Shown one piece after another: positions 46,608 to 55,256 of a DNA stretch of 64,000 bases. Position numbers and translations under genes: made by a program. Origin of the DNA: Deltaproteobacteria bacterium (GTDB lineage Bacteria; Myxococcota; Myxococcia; Myxococcales; SZAS-1); the NCBI GenBank assembly GCA_018266075.1, contig JAFEBB010000010.1:1-64000 (forward strand), read 5' to 3'. Below the pieces are notes generated by a model, which saw nothing but the letters and a program-made list of their open reading frames with translations, was not told the origin of the DNA and did not search any database. Position 1 is the stretch's first letter. Every line of letters starts with the position of its first letter.

Positions 46608-48470
46608 ATGTGCGGCATCGTCGGTCAGATCGGGTCCAAGCCCACCGAGCTCGCTCCCGCGCTGGACGCGATCCACCACCGCGGCCCCGACGACCGCGGC
46701 ACCTGGCGCGGCCGCGCCGGAGAGCAGACCGTCGACCTCGGCTTCGTTCGCCTGGCGATCCTCGACCTCTCGCCCGCCGGTCACCAGCCCATGCCCAGCG
46801 CCGACGGCTCGGTGTGGCTCACCTTCAACGGCGAGATCTACAACTACCGCGAGCTGCGCGACGAGCTCCGCGCCGCGGGCCACACCTTCAAGAGCGAGAG
46901 CGACAGCGAGACCATCCTCTACGCCTACCAGCAGTACGGCGAGGCGTTCGTGCAGCGGCTGCGCGGCATGTTCGCGCTCGCGCTCTGGGACGCGAAGCGC
47001 GAGAAGCTGGTGCTCGCGCGCGACCGGCTGGGCATCAAGCCGCTGCTCTATTCGCAGCACGGCGGGCGTCTCGCGTGGGCGTCGGAAGCGAAGGGGCTGC
47101 TGAAGCTCGGCGTCCCGCGCACGCTCAACCGCGACGCCCTGCACGACTACCTGCGCTACCTCTACGTACCGCCGCCGAAGTCGATCTTCGCGGAGATTCA
47201 CCGGCTCGAGCCGGGCCACATGCTCGTCTGGGAGCGCGGACAGCTTCGAAACGAGCGCTACTGGTCGATCACCCGCGCGCCCGAAGAACGCGATGAAGCG
47301 ACCGTGATCGCGCAGCTCCGTCAGCTCCTGGAAGAGACCGTGCGCCAGCACCTGGCGAGCGACGTGCCGCTCGGCGCGTTCCTCTCCGGCGGCCTGGACA
47401 GCTCCACGCTCGTGGCCCTGATGGCGCGCCACACGCCGGGCAAGGTGAAGACGTTCTGCATGACCTTCGGCGACGGCGAGGAGCTCTACGACGAGCGCCA
47501 GTACGCGCGCGCCGTCGCGCAGCACTTCGGCACCGAGCACACCGAAATCCCGGTGAAGCCGAACCTCGTGGAGCTCTTGCCGCAGATGGTGCGCCACTTC
47601 GACGAGCCTTTCGGAAATCCCACGGCGCTGCTCGTCTACCTGCTCTCGCAAGAGACGCGGAAGCACGTGACGGTGGCGCTCGCGGGCGACGGCGGCGACG
47701 AGGTGTTCCTCGGCTATCCGCGCTACCAGGGCGCGTGGCTCGCGTCGCGCTATCGCGTCGCGCCGCGGATGCTGCGACACGCGCTCGGCGATCTCTCGAG
47801 CCTCATCCACGACTCCACCCGCGGCAACCACTCGCTGCGCCGCGCGCGCGAGTTCCTCTCCACGGGCGAGCTGCCGCTCGAGGAGATGTACGAGAACTGG
47901 ATCGGCTACTTCACCGAAGCGGAGATCCGGACGCTGCTGCGGCAGGCGACGGCCCAAACCCATTCGCAGCTCGCGCCGCTCTTCGCCGAAGCCACCGGCA
48001 CCGAGTTCGTGGATCGCGCCGCGCAGGTCGACCTGCGCTCATTCCTGCCTGGCAACCTGCTCCGCTACACCGACGCGATGAGCATGGCGCACTCGCTCGA
48101 AGTCCGCGTGCCGTTCTGCGATCACCGGCTCGTCGAGTTCCTCGCCGCGCTGCCGGCGTCGCAGAAGATGCCGCGGCTGGAGATGAAGGCGCTGCTCAAG
48201 AAGGCGATGGCCAAAGAGCTCCCGCCGATGGTGCGCGAGCGCAAGAAGCTCGGGTTCAATCCGCCCATGGGAATCTGGCTCAACCGCGAGCTCGCTCCCC
48301 TGGTGGACGAGCACCTCTCGCCCGCGCGGCTCGAGCGCGAAGGGTTCTTTGATCCGGGACTGGTCTCGGAGATGATGGCCGCGCACCGCAAGGGTACGCG
48401 CGACTTCTCGCTGCACATCTGGTCGCTGCTGGTGTTCCAGACGTGGCTGGGGCTGTACCAGGGAGCGTGA
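46608..48470 (+). CDS. asnB: Asparagine synthase-like amidotransferase (2nd copy)
   Basis: This 620-residue protein has N-terminal Cys2 (MCGIVGQIG), IHHRGPDDRGTWRG, FNGEIYNYRELRDELRAAGH and ESDSETILYAYQQ in the glutaminase domain. The synthetase domain has LSGGLDSSTLVALMARH and LAGDGGDEVFLGYPRYQG. It differs clearly from the 42077-43873 copy in length and in most of its residues. Copies of this kind sit in capsule and exopolysaccharide operons beside a fused oxidoreductase and a heparinase-family protein, exactly as here. It may amidate a sugar carboxylate in the same pathway. The start is set by MCGIVG; the next gene starts 1 nt after its stop. Confidence 0.9.
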   Translation: MCGIVGQIGSKPTELAPALDAIHHRGPDDRGTWRGRAGEQTVDLGFVRLAILDLSPAGHQPMPSADGSVWLTFNGEIYNYRELRDELRAAGHTFKSESDSETILYAYQQYGEAFVQRLRGMFALALWDAKREKLVLARDRLGIKPLLYSQHGGRLAWASEAKGLLKLGVPRTLNRDALHDYLRYLYVPPPKSIFAEIHRLEPGHMLVWERGQLRNERYWSITRAPEERDEATVIAQLRQLLEETVRQHLASDVPLGAFLSGGLDSSTLVALMARHTPGKVKTFCMTFGDGEELYDERQYARAVAQHFGTEHTEIPVKPNLVELLPQMVRHFDEPFGNPTALLVYLLSQETRKHVTVALAGDGGDEVFLGYPRYQGAWLASRYRVAPRMLRHALGDLSSLIHDSTRGNHSLRRAREFLSTGELPLEEMYENWIGYFTEAEIRTLLRQATAQTHSQLAPLFAEATGTEFVDRAAQVDLRSFLPGNLLRYTDAMSMAHSLEVRVPFCDHRLVEFLAALPASQKMPRLEMKALLKKAMAKELPPMVRERKKLGFNPPMGIWLNRELAPLVDEHLSPARLEREGFFDPGLVSEMMAAHRKGTRDFSLHIWSLLVFQTWLGLYQGA

Positions 48471-48471
48471 C

Positions 48472-50622
48472 GTGAAGCAGGTCCTCCAGTCGTACCGCAC
48501 CGGCGTGCTGCGCGTCGCCGAAGTGCCCGCGCCCGGCGTCGAGCCCGGCAGCGTCCTCGTCCAGACCTCGGCCTCGCTGGTGTCCGTGGGCACCGAGCGC
48601 ATGACCGTGGAGCTCGCCAAGAAGTCGCTCGTCGGCAAGGCGCGCGAGCGGCCCGATCTCGTGAAGAAGGTCGTCGACCGCGTGCAGCGCGACGGCCTGG
48701 TGACCACCGCTGGCGCCGTCTTCAACAAGCTCGATTCGCCGATTCCGCTCGGCTACTCGTGCGTCGGCAAGATCATCGCCGTCGGCGAGGGCGTGAGCGG
48801 GCTCTCCGTGGGCGATCGCGTCGCCTGCGCGGGCGCGAAGGTCGCCAACCACGCCGAGGTGAACCTCGTCCCGGTGAACTTGTGCGCCGCGGTTCCGACC
48901 GACGTCGACGACGAGGCCGCGGCCTTCGTGACCGTCGGCGCCATCGCGCTGCAAGGCGTCCGAACCGCCGTGCCCACGCTCGGCGAGAGCTTCGCCGTCA
49001 TCGGCCTCGGCTTGCTGGGCCAGCTCGCTGCTCAGCTCCTGCGCGCGAATGGCTGCAAGGTGATCGGGATCGATCTGGATCCGAAGAAGGTCGAGCTCGC
49101 CAAGACGCTCGGCGCCGATGCCGCCGTCACCCGCGACGCCGACGTGCTCCAGACCGTGCTCCAGCACACCGGCGGCCGCGGCGTCGACGGCGTGATCATC
49201 ACCGCGGCCACGAGCAGCAACGATCCCGTCGAGCTCGCGGGCGAGCTGTGCCGCGATCGCGGACGCGTGGTCGTCGTCGGCGCAGTGAAGATGGAGGTGC
49301 CGCGCCGGCCCTACTACGACAAGGAGCTCAGCTTCTTCCAGAGCCGCTCCTACGGCCCGGGTCGCTACGATCCCGCGTACGAAGATCAGGGCCACGACTA
49401 TCCCATCGGCTACGTGCGCTGGACCGAGCAGCGCAACATGAGCGCGTTCCTCGAGCAGTGCGCGCGCGGGGCCGTCAAAGTCGCGCCGCTCATTTCGCAC
49501 CGCTTCGAGATCGCCAAAGCCGAAGACGCCTACGCGCTCATCACCGGCGGCGGCGAGCCGCTCGGCGTGCTGCTCACCTATCCCGAGCAGGCTGTCGCGC
49601 CGACGCGCACGGTGAATATCTCGCCCGCACGCAGCTCGAGTGGCGCGCCGCGGATTGGCTTCATCGGCGCGGGTGCGTTTGCGTCGGGCGTGCTGGTGCC
49701 GGCGCTCGCGGGCGCGGGCGCGGAGCTGGTGAACATCGCCTCGGCGCGCGGCTTCTCGGCGCGCCACCTCGCCGAGCGCCACGGCTTCCAGAAGTGCAGC
49801 ACCGACGCCGACGAGCTCCTTCGCGACAAGGACGTCGACGCCGTCTTCATCGCCACGCGCCACAACCTGCACGCCAAGCAGACCATCGCCGCGTTCGAAG
49901 CGGGCAAGCATGTGTTCGTGGAGAAGCCGCTCGCGCTCACCGAAGAAGAGCTGGCGGCGATCCTCCAGGTGCAGCGCGAGTCCGGGAAGCTCTTGGCTGT
50001 GGGCTTCAACCGCCGCTTCGCGCCGCTCTCGATCGAGCTCCGCGACTTCGTGCGCGCGCGCAACTCGCCGCTGGTGATGCACTACCGCGTGAACGCGGGC
50101 GTCATCCCCAACGACTTGTGGATCCAGGATCCGAAGATCGGCGGCGGCCGGATCATCGGCGAGCTCTGCCACTTCGTGGATCTCTGCGCGTTCCTCGCCG
50201 ACGAGCCGCCCATCGAGGTCTTCGCGCACGGCGTGAGCCCGCACGGCGGCGCGCGCAGCGACGACAACGTGAACGTCTCGCTCCGCTTCGCCGACGGAAG
50301 CATCGCCACGATCGCGTACGTCGCCACGGGCGACACCTCCGCGGGCAAGGAGCAGCTCGAGGTGCTCGGCGGGGGCATGCACGCCGTGCTCGACGACTTC
50401 CGCGAGCTCAACCTACGCCGCGGCGGCAAGAAGACGCGCAGCCGCAAGCTCGTTCAGGACAAGGGCCACAAGGCCGGCGTGCGTGCGTTCATCGACGCCG
50501 TCCGCTCGGGGCTTGGTCCGCCCATTCCGGTTCGCACGTTGGCCGCGACGACGCGCGCGACGTTCGGTGCCGTGCGCGCGCTCGAGTCGGGCCAGCCCGT
50601 GGCCATCCCGCTCGAGCCGTGA
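48472..50622 (+). CDS. Fused ADH-like/Gfo-Idh-MocA bi-domain oxidoreductase
   Basis: This 716-residue fusion starts with a medium-chain dehydrogenase domain (about 1-375). It has GYSCVGKIIAVGEGVSGLSV, GDRVACAG, the Rossmann motif VIGLGLLGQLAAQLL and VIGIDLDPKKVELAK. The catalytic zinc Cys of classical ADHs is replaced (SVGTERM instead of C-x-G-T/S-D), so zinc binding is doubtful. A second domain from about residue 393 is a Gfo/Idh/MocA oxidoreductase (RIGFIGAGAFASGVL, EKP in FVEKPLAL near 482, GGGRIIGELCHFVDLC). The GTG start follows the asnB stop by 1 nt and the stop overlaps the next GTG. Two NAD(P) sites in one chain suggest sequential or redox-neutral chemistry on one sugar; the substrate is unknown. 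Confidence 0.85.
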   Translation: MKQVLQSYRTGVLRVAEVPAPGVEPGSVLVQTSASLVSVGTERMTVELAKKSLVGKARERPDLVKKVVDRVQRDGLVTTAGAVFNKLDSPIPLGYSCVGKIIAVGEGVSGLSVGDRVACAGAKVANHAEVNLVPVNLCAAVPTDVDDEAAAFVTVGAIALQGVRTAVPTLGESFAVIGLGLLGQLAAQLLRANGCKVIGIDLDPKKVELAKTLGADAAVTRDADVLQTVLQHTGGRGVDGVIITAATSSNDPVELAGELCRDRGRVVVVGAVKMEVPRRPYYDKELSFFQSRSYGPGRYDPAYEDQGHDYPIGYVRWTEQRNMSAFLEQCARGAVKVAPLISHRFEIAKAEDAYALITGGGEPLGVLLTYPEQAVAPTRTVNISPARSSSGAPRIGFIGAGAFASGVLVPALAGAGAELVNIASARGFSARHLAERHGFQKCSTDADELLRDKDVDAVFIATRHNLHAKQTIAAFEAGKHVFVEKPLALTEEELAAILQVQRESGKLLAVGFNRRFAPLSIELRDFVRARNSPLVMHYRVNAGVIPNDLWIQDPKIGGGRIIGELCHFVDLCAFLADEPPIEVFAHGVSPHGGARSDDNVNVSLRFADGSIATIAYVATGDTSAGKEQLEVLGGGMHAVLDDFRELNLRRGGKKTRSRKLVQDKGHKAGVRAFIDAVRSGLGPPIPVRTLAATTRATFGAVRALESGQPVAIPLEP

Positions 50623-52340
50623 CCTCGCTCGGCACACTGCTGCGCACCCTGCGCCACCTCTCGCCGGAGCAGGTGATCCGGCGCGCGGTGCACGAGGTGC
50701 GGCAGCGCGTCGAGCCGCATGCGGGCCCCGCGACGCGCCTGCTCTACGCGCCCGTTCCTGAAGCGAAGTGCGTCGTCTCGCTTGGAAAGCCGGCGGAGCT
50801 GAGCGAGGAGCGCGTGATCGTCGAGCGCTGGCAGCGCGGCGTGGTGGAGATCCACGGCGTTGAACGCGCGCGCGACGACTGGAGCAACGCGGAGATGTCG
50901 CGGCTCTGGCGGTACGAGCGGCAGTACCACCGCGAGCTGCCGGCGCTGGCCATGCTCGCTCCCGACGACGCGCGCGCGCTGGTGCAGAGCTGGCTCGCCG
51001 CGTGTCCGCCGCTCGGTCGCGACGCGTGGGAGCCGTATCCCGTCGCGCGGCGGATCTTGAATTGGTCGCTCGCGCTCGCGCTGAATCCCGCACTCGAGCC
51101 CGAGCTCGCGCCCCACCTCGCGGGCCAGGTGCGCTGGCTCGCGAACCACCTCGAGCGGCACCTGCTGGGCAACCACCTGCTCTGCGATCTCTGCGCGCTC
51201 GTCGCCGGCGCGTCCACGCTCGAGTTTTCCGACAGCGACGCGATTCTGAAACGTGCGTTGGATGGCCTCGCGCACGAGCTTCCGAAGCAGCTTCTCGCAG
51301 ATGGCGGCTACGCCGAGCGCACGGCGCAGTACCACGCGATCGTGCTCGACGATGCGCTCCTGGCCGCGACGCTCGCGACACAGCGAGGCGTCGAGCTGCC
51401 TGCTTCGCTGCGAAATGCTCTCGAAGCGATGACGCGTTGGCTCTCGGTGGTGCGCCGCGCCGATGGCAGCGTGCCGTACCTCAACGACGCCGCGCCGGGC
51501 TCGATCCCGAATCTGGATCGCGTGCTGTCGCGCGCGCACGCGCTCGGGATCTCGACGACGCCCAAAGGCCACGCCGCGACCGAGCTCTCGCAGACCGGTT
51601 GGAGCATCGTTCGTCGAGGCGCGCACGAGCTGCTCTTCGAGCACGGACCCATTGGCCCCGACGAGCAGCCTGGCCATGGCCACTCCGACGGGCTCTCGTT
51701 CGAGCTCATTTGGGACGGCGAGCGCGTCGTCGAAGACACGGGCACCACGAGCTACGTCGCAGATGCGGTCCGCCACCACGAACGCTCGGCCACGGCGCAC
51801 GCGTCGATCACCGTGGACGGACAGAGCCCCGACGAGCTCTGGGCCGCCTTCCGCGTGGGCGCGCGCGCGACGATCTCCGGCGAAGCTGCGCGGCTCCTCG
51901 AGGACGACGTGTGGTCGCTGCGCGGTTCGCTGCTCGCGCCGCAAGGCTGGCGACATGAGCGCGGCCTGATCTTCTGGCCCGGTCGCGCGCTGGTGATCCT
52001 CGACGTCGTCGAAGGCACCACGGGCCACGCCCTCGCGCACCTTCCGCTCGCGCCGGGTTGGAGCTGGCACGGCTCCTCGCTGCGCCGCGGTGAACGCGAG
52101 CTTCAGCTGCACACACTGCTCGGCATGTCGATCGATGCCATCGATGGCTGGGTGAGCGCCGGCTTTGGCAAGAAGCTGCCGCGAACCACGCTTCGTTTTC
52201 AGGCAGATCTCTCGGGCCGCATCGCCGTGGTCCTCGCGGCGCCGGGCGCGATGGGCGCGCTCGAGAAGAACGGCTGTGTCATCGAGCATGCAGGCGAGCG
52301 TCGCCACGTGGTGCTCGATGCGCGCGGCCTGCCCACGTAG
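50619..52340 (+). CDS. Heparinase II/III-family protein
   Basis: This 573-residue protein matches the heparinase II/III family. It has an N-terminal alpha-barrel part (RLWRYERQYHRELPALAML, ILNWSLALALNPALEPEL, HLLGNHLLCDLCALVAGAST) and a C-terminal beta domain with EQPGHGHSDGLSFELIWDGE (about residue 350). That segment contains the catalytic-type His, and VVEDTGTTSY follows. No signal peptide is apparent, unlike secreted lyases, which points to a cytoplasmic or unusual role within polysaccharide synthesis. The GTG start overlaps the preceding TGA (GTGA), which decides the start. The glycosyltransferase gene follows after 15 nt. It could cleave or epimerise uronic-acid linkages, or have lost lyase activity. 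Confidence 0.82.
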   Translation: MTSLGTLLRTLRHLSPEQVIRRAVHEVRQRVEPHAGPATRLLYAPVPEAKCVVSLGKPAELSEERVIVERWQRGVVEIHGVERARDDWSNAEMSRLWRYERQYHRELPALAMLAPDDARALVQSWLAACPPLGRDAWEPYPVARRILNWSLALALNPALEPELAPHLAGQVRWLANHLERHLLGNHLLCDLCALVAGASTLEFSDSDAILKRALDGLAHELPKQLLADGGYAERTAQYHAIVLDDALLAATLATQRGVELPASLRNALEAMTRWLSVVRRADGSVPYLNDAAPGSIPNLDRVLSRAHALGISTTPKGHAATELSQTGWSIVRRGAHELLFEHGPIGPDEQPGHGHSDGLSFELIWDGERVVEDTGTTSYVADAVRHHERSATAHASITVDGQSPDELWAAFRVGARATISGEAARLLEDDVWSLRGSLLAPQGWRHERGLIFWPGRALVILDVVEGTTGHALAHLPLAPGWSWHGSSLRRGERELQLHTLLGMSIDAIDGWVSAGFGKKLPRTTLRFQADLSGRIAVVLAAPGAMGALEKNGCVIEHAGERRHVVLDARGLPT

Positions 52341-52355
52341 AAAGCCCGCGCGCGC

Positions 52356-53612
52356 ATGAAGATCCTCTACCTCAGCCAGTACTTTCCGCCGGAGATGGGC
52401 GCGCCCGCCGCGCGCGTGCACGAGTTCTCGCGCGCGTGGGCCGAGCTCGGCCACGACGTCACCGTACTCACGGGATTTCCGAATCACCCGACCGGGATCA
52501 TTCCGCCGGAGTACCGCGGCGAGCTCGTGCGTCGCGAGGTCGTCGACGGCATCAAGGTGGTCCGCGCGCCCATCTACGCCGCGGCCAACAAGGGCAAGGT
52601 CCGTCGCGCCCTCAACTACTTCTCGTTCGGCGCGAGCGCGGCCAGCATCGGTCCGTTGCTCGTCGAGCGGCCCGACGTCCTCGTCGCCACCTCGCCGCAA
52701 TTCCTGGCGGCCGTGGCTGGGTACTGGCTCTCGAAGCTCAAGCGCGTGCCCTGGGTGTTCGAGGTGCGCGATCTCTGGCCGCGAAGCATCGTCGAGGTCG
52801 GCGCGATGACCGCCGACAACCCCGTCATCAAGGGACTCGAGCAGGCCGAGCGCTTCCTGTATCGCCACGCGGATCACATCGTCGCGGTCACGCACTCGTT
52901 TGTCGACGAGATCGCGGCGCACGGCATCGATCGCTCGCGCATCTCCGTGGTCACCAATGGCGTGGACACCGAGCTCTTCCAGCCGCGCCCGCGCGACGCC
53001 GCACGCAAGCAGCTCGGCCTCGGCGAGGAATTTCTCGCCACGTACATCGGCACGCACGGCATGGCCCACGGGCTGGGCACGGTGCTCGACGCCGCCGCGC
53101 TCCTCCGCGACAAGCCCGTGCAATTCCTCCTCGTGGGCGAAGGCGCGGAGAAGGCCAACCTCAAGGCGCGCGCGCAGAAAGAAGGCCTGCGCAACGTGAC
53201 CTTCTGGGATCAGATCCCGCGCGATCAGGTGGCGCAGGTGATCGCCGCGACGGATCTCTGCCTGGTGCTGCTGCGCGACCTGCCGCTCTTCCGCACCGTG
53301 ATCCCGTCGAAGATCTTCGAGTACCTCGGCGCCGCGCGGCCCATCCTCACCACCGTCGACGGCGAGTCGCGCAAGATCCTCGACGCCTCGCGCGCCGGCA
53401 TCTTCTCGCCGCCCGAGAACGCCGAGGCGCTCGCGCGCAACATCTCCGAGCTCGCCGCGCAGCCTGATCGGCTCACCCAGATGGGCAAGCTCGGACGCGA
53501 GTTCGTGGTGGCGCACTACTCGCGCACCGCGCTCGCCGAGCGCTACGCCCAGATCCTGGCCGAGGTGGCGCAGGGCCGCGACGTGCCGGCTGGCGTCGCC
53601 CTGGGCTTGTGA
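52356..53612 (+). CDS. Glycosyltransferase family 4, WbuB-like
   Basis: This 418-residue GT4 enzyme has the WbuB/colanic-acid type N-terminus (ILYLSQYFPPEMGAPAARVH, VTVLTGFPNHPTG). It also has VFEVRDLWPRSIVEVGAM, VVTNGVDTELFQPRP and VGEGAEKANLKARAQKEGL. DLCLVLLRDLPLFRTVIPSK with FEYLGAARPIL forms the donor-side signature in place of the usual E-x7-E. The WbuB type often transfers an amino-deoxyhexose such as FucNAc or a related residue. It is the last gene of the operon starting at 45460. The WecA-like gene follows after 180 bp with its own ribosome-binding site. Confidence 0.88.
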   Translation: MKILYLSQYFPPEMGAPAARVHEFSRAWAELGHDVTVLTGFPNHPTGIIPPEYRGELVRREVVDGIKVVRAPIYAAANKGKVRRALNYFSFGASAASIGPLLVERPDVLVATSPQFLAAVAGYWLSKLKRVPWVFEVRDLWPRSIVEVGAMTADNPVIKGLEQAERFLYRHADHIVAVTHSFVDEIAAHGIDRSRISVVTNGVDTELFQPRPRDAARKQLGLGEEFLATYIGTHGMAHGLGTVLDAAALLRDKPVQFLLVGEGAEKANLKARAQKEGLRNVTFWDQIPRDQVAQVIAATDLCLVLLRDLPLFRTVIPSKIFEYLGAARPILTTVDGESRKILDASRAGIFSPPENAEALARNISELAAQPDRLTQMGKLGREFVVAHYSRTALAERYAQILAEVAQGRDVPAGVALGL

Positions 53613-53777
53613 CGGGCCTGCAAATTCACGGCTGTATGGCCCTTGCACGCCGGCACCATGTTCGCGCCCCGAGCCAGTTGTGCTTGAATGACCTGCATCG
53701 TGCAGTGCGTTAGTTCGTTGAATGAAGAGCGCCTGACGCAGCACCGACGCAAGTGGGCCGCGCGCGGGTGAATCCGT

Positions 53778-53785
53778 AAGAGGGG
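53778..53785 (+). promoter_or_regulatory. Strong ribosome-binding site of wecA-like gene
   Basis: AAGAGGGG lies 7 nt before the ATG at 53793, the clearest Shine-Dalgarno sequence among the larger genes here. It confirms the start and suggests efficient translation independent of the upstream operon. Confidence 0.55.
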
Positions 53786-53792
53786 TCGTTCG

Positions 53793-55256
53793 ATGTTGAC
53801 GTACGTCGTGGCGTTCGGGCTGGCCTTCGCCATCGCCACCGCGCTCACGCCCGTCGTCCGCAACCTCGCGCTGCGCTACGGCCTCGTGGACGCGCGCTCG
53901 TCGCGCAAGGTGCACGAGAAGCCCATCCCCCGGCTCGGCGGCCTGGCCATCGTCATCGGCTTCTACGCGCCGCTCGTGGGCCTGGCCATCTACCACAACT
54001 CGATCTCGCAGCTGCTCTACGCCGATCGTCTCCGCGTGGCGGGCTTCTTCGCGGGCGGCATCTTCATCGCAGCGCTCGGCCTCTACGACGACCTGAAGGG
54101 CGCCAACGCGCGGCAGAAGTTCGCGGCGCAGTTCATCGTCGCGGCGGTGATGTACGCGCTCGGCTTCCACGTCGATGCCATCGCCAACCCCTTCGGCAGC
54201 CCGCTGCAGTTCGGCGTCCTCGGCTTTCCGATCACGCTCGTGTGGATCGTAGGCGTGATCAACGCGCTCAACCTGATCGACGGCCTAGACGGCCTCGCCT
54301 CGGGCGTGGCGTTCTTCGCGGTGGCCACCAACTTCCTGGTCGCGTTCGTGCGCGGCGACATCCTCATGAGCTTGCTCATGGTGGCCCTCGCCGGCGCGAT
54401 CCTCGGTTTCTTGCTCTTCAACTTCAACCCGGCGTCGATCTTCATGGGCGACACGGGGAGCATGTTCCTGGGCTTCATCCTGGCCACGAGCTCCATCGTC
54501 ACGTCGCAGAAGGGCGCGACGGCGGTGGCCATGCTGGTGCCCATCCTCGCGCTCGGCCTGCCGATCATGGACACGCTGCTGGCCATGCTCCGCCGCTTCA
54601 TCACCGGCCGGCCCATGTTCAGCGCCGACAAAGAGCACATCCACCACAAGCTGATGGCGCTGGGCTACACGCACCGGCGCGCCGTGCTGGGCATGTACGT
54701 GATCTGCGTGTTCTTCACGCTCGCGAGCCTGGGGATCATGTTCGCGAACGCGCCGCAGGCCGCGCTGATCCTCGCGGTGGTGGGCGCGGTGGTCTTCGTG
54801 CTCATGCGCCGGCTGGGCTACCTCGACCTGCAGCGCGTCGCCGAGGTGGGCGTCACGCGGCGCAAGAATCTCGCGGTGCGCTCCGCCATCAACAGCATCA
54901 GCGAGCAGCTCCGGAACGCCGCCAACGCCGAGGCCATCTGGGCGTCGGTGCAGGCCATCGGCGAGCCGCTCGCGGTGACCATGCTGGAGCTCAAGCTGCT
55001 CACGCCGGGGAGCGAGTCCAAGGGCTTCACCCTGAGCCGAAGCCCGTTGTCGCCGCGTGCCATCGAGGCCGTGGTGCCGGTGGAGGCCGATGGCGTGTCG
55101 CACGGCGAGCTGCGCGCGTGCTGGACCGACGGTCGCAACGAGATCGGCCGCGACGATGAGCTCGCGCTGGAGCTGCTCGCGGATCACATCCGCCAAGCCG
55201 CCAAGCGCATCGAGACGGAGCGCGAGGGCAAGCCGCTGCGGCTCGTGGTTCGCTGA
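53793..55256 (+). CDS. WecA/MraY-type glycan-1-P transferase with C-terminal extension
   Basis: This polyprenyl-phosphate HexNAc-1-phosphate transferase begins glycan assembly on undecaprenyl phosphate. Landmarks over the first about 340 residues are SSRKVHEKPIPRLGGLAIVI, LGLYDDLKGANARQKFAAQF (Asp pair near residue 97), INALNLIDGLDGLASG, FMGDTGSMFLGFIL and the HIHHKL motif near residue 282 that binds the sugar nucleotide. Roughly ten or eleven membrane helices are present. Residues from about 345 to 487 form an extra soluble domain (RKNLAVRSAINSISEQLRNA and VTMLELKLLTPGSESKGF). It resembles a small GAF/PAS-like regulatory or binding module absent from standard WecA. It probably starts the repeat unit. 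Confidence 0.88.
   Translation: MLTYVVAFGLAFAIATALTPVVRNLALRYGLVDARSSRKVHEKPIPRLGGLAIVIGFYAPLVGLAIYHNSISQLLYADRLRVAGFFAGGIFIAALGLYDDLKGANARQKFAAQFIVAAVMYALGFHVDAIANPFGSPLQFGVLGFPITLVWIVGVINALNLIDGLDGLASGVAFFAVATNFLVAFVRGDILMSLLMVALAGAILGFLLFNFNPASIFMGDTGSMFLGFILATSSIVTSQKGATAVAMLVPILALGLPIMDTLLAMLRRFITGRPMFSADKEHIHHKLMALGYTHRRAVLGMYVICVFFTLASLGIMFANAPQAALILAVVGAVVFVLMRRLGYLDLQRVAEVGVTRRKNLAVRSAINSISEQLRNAANAEAIWASVQAIGEPLAVTMLELKLLTPGSESKGFTLSRSPLSPRAIEAVVPVEADGVSHGELRACWTDGRNEIGRDDELALELLADHIRQAAKRIETEREGKPLRLVVR

Noticed and set aside
42077-48470. Asparagine synthases as evidence of a lasso-peptide or antibiotic cluster
   Set aside because: No precursor peptide, peptidase or NRPS/PKS gene is nearby; all neighbours are polysaccharide genes.
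48759-50618. Open frame joined to the heparinase frame upstream of 50619
   Set aside because: It overlaps the fused oxidoreductase gene in another frame and reads as Arg/His-rich noise; the heparinase starts at the GTG overlapping the previous stop.
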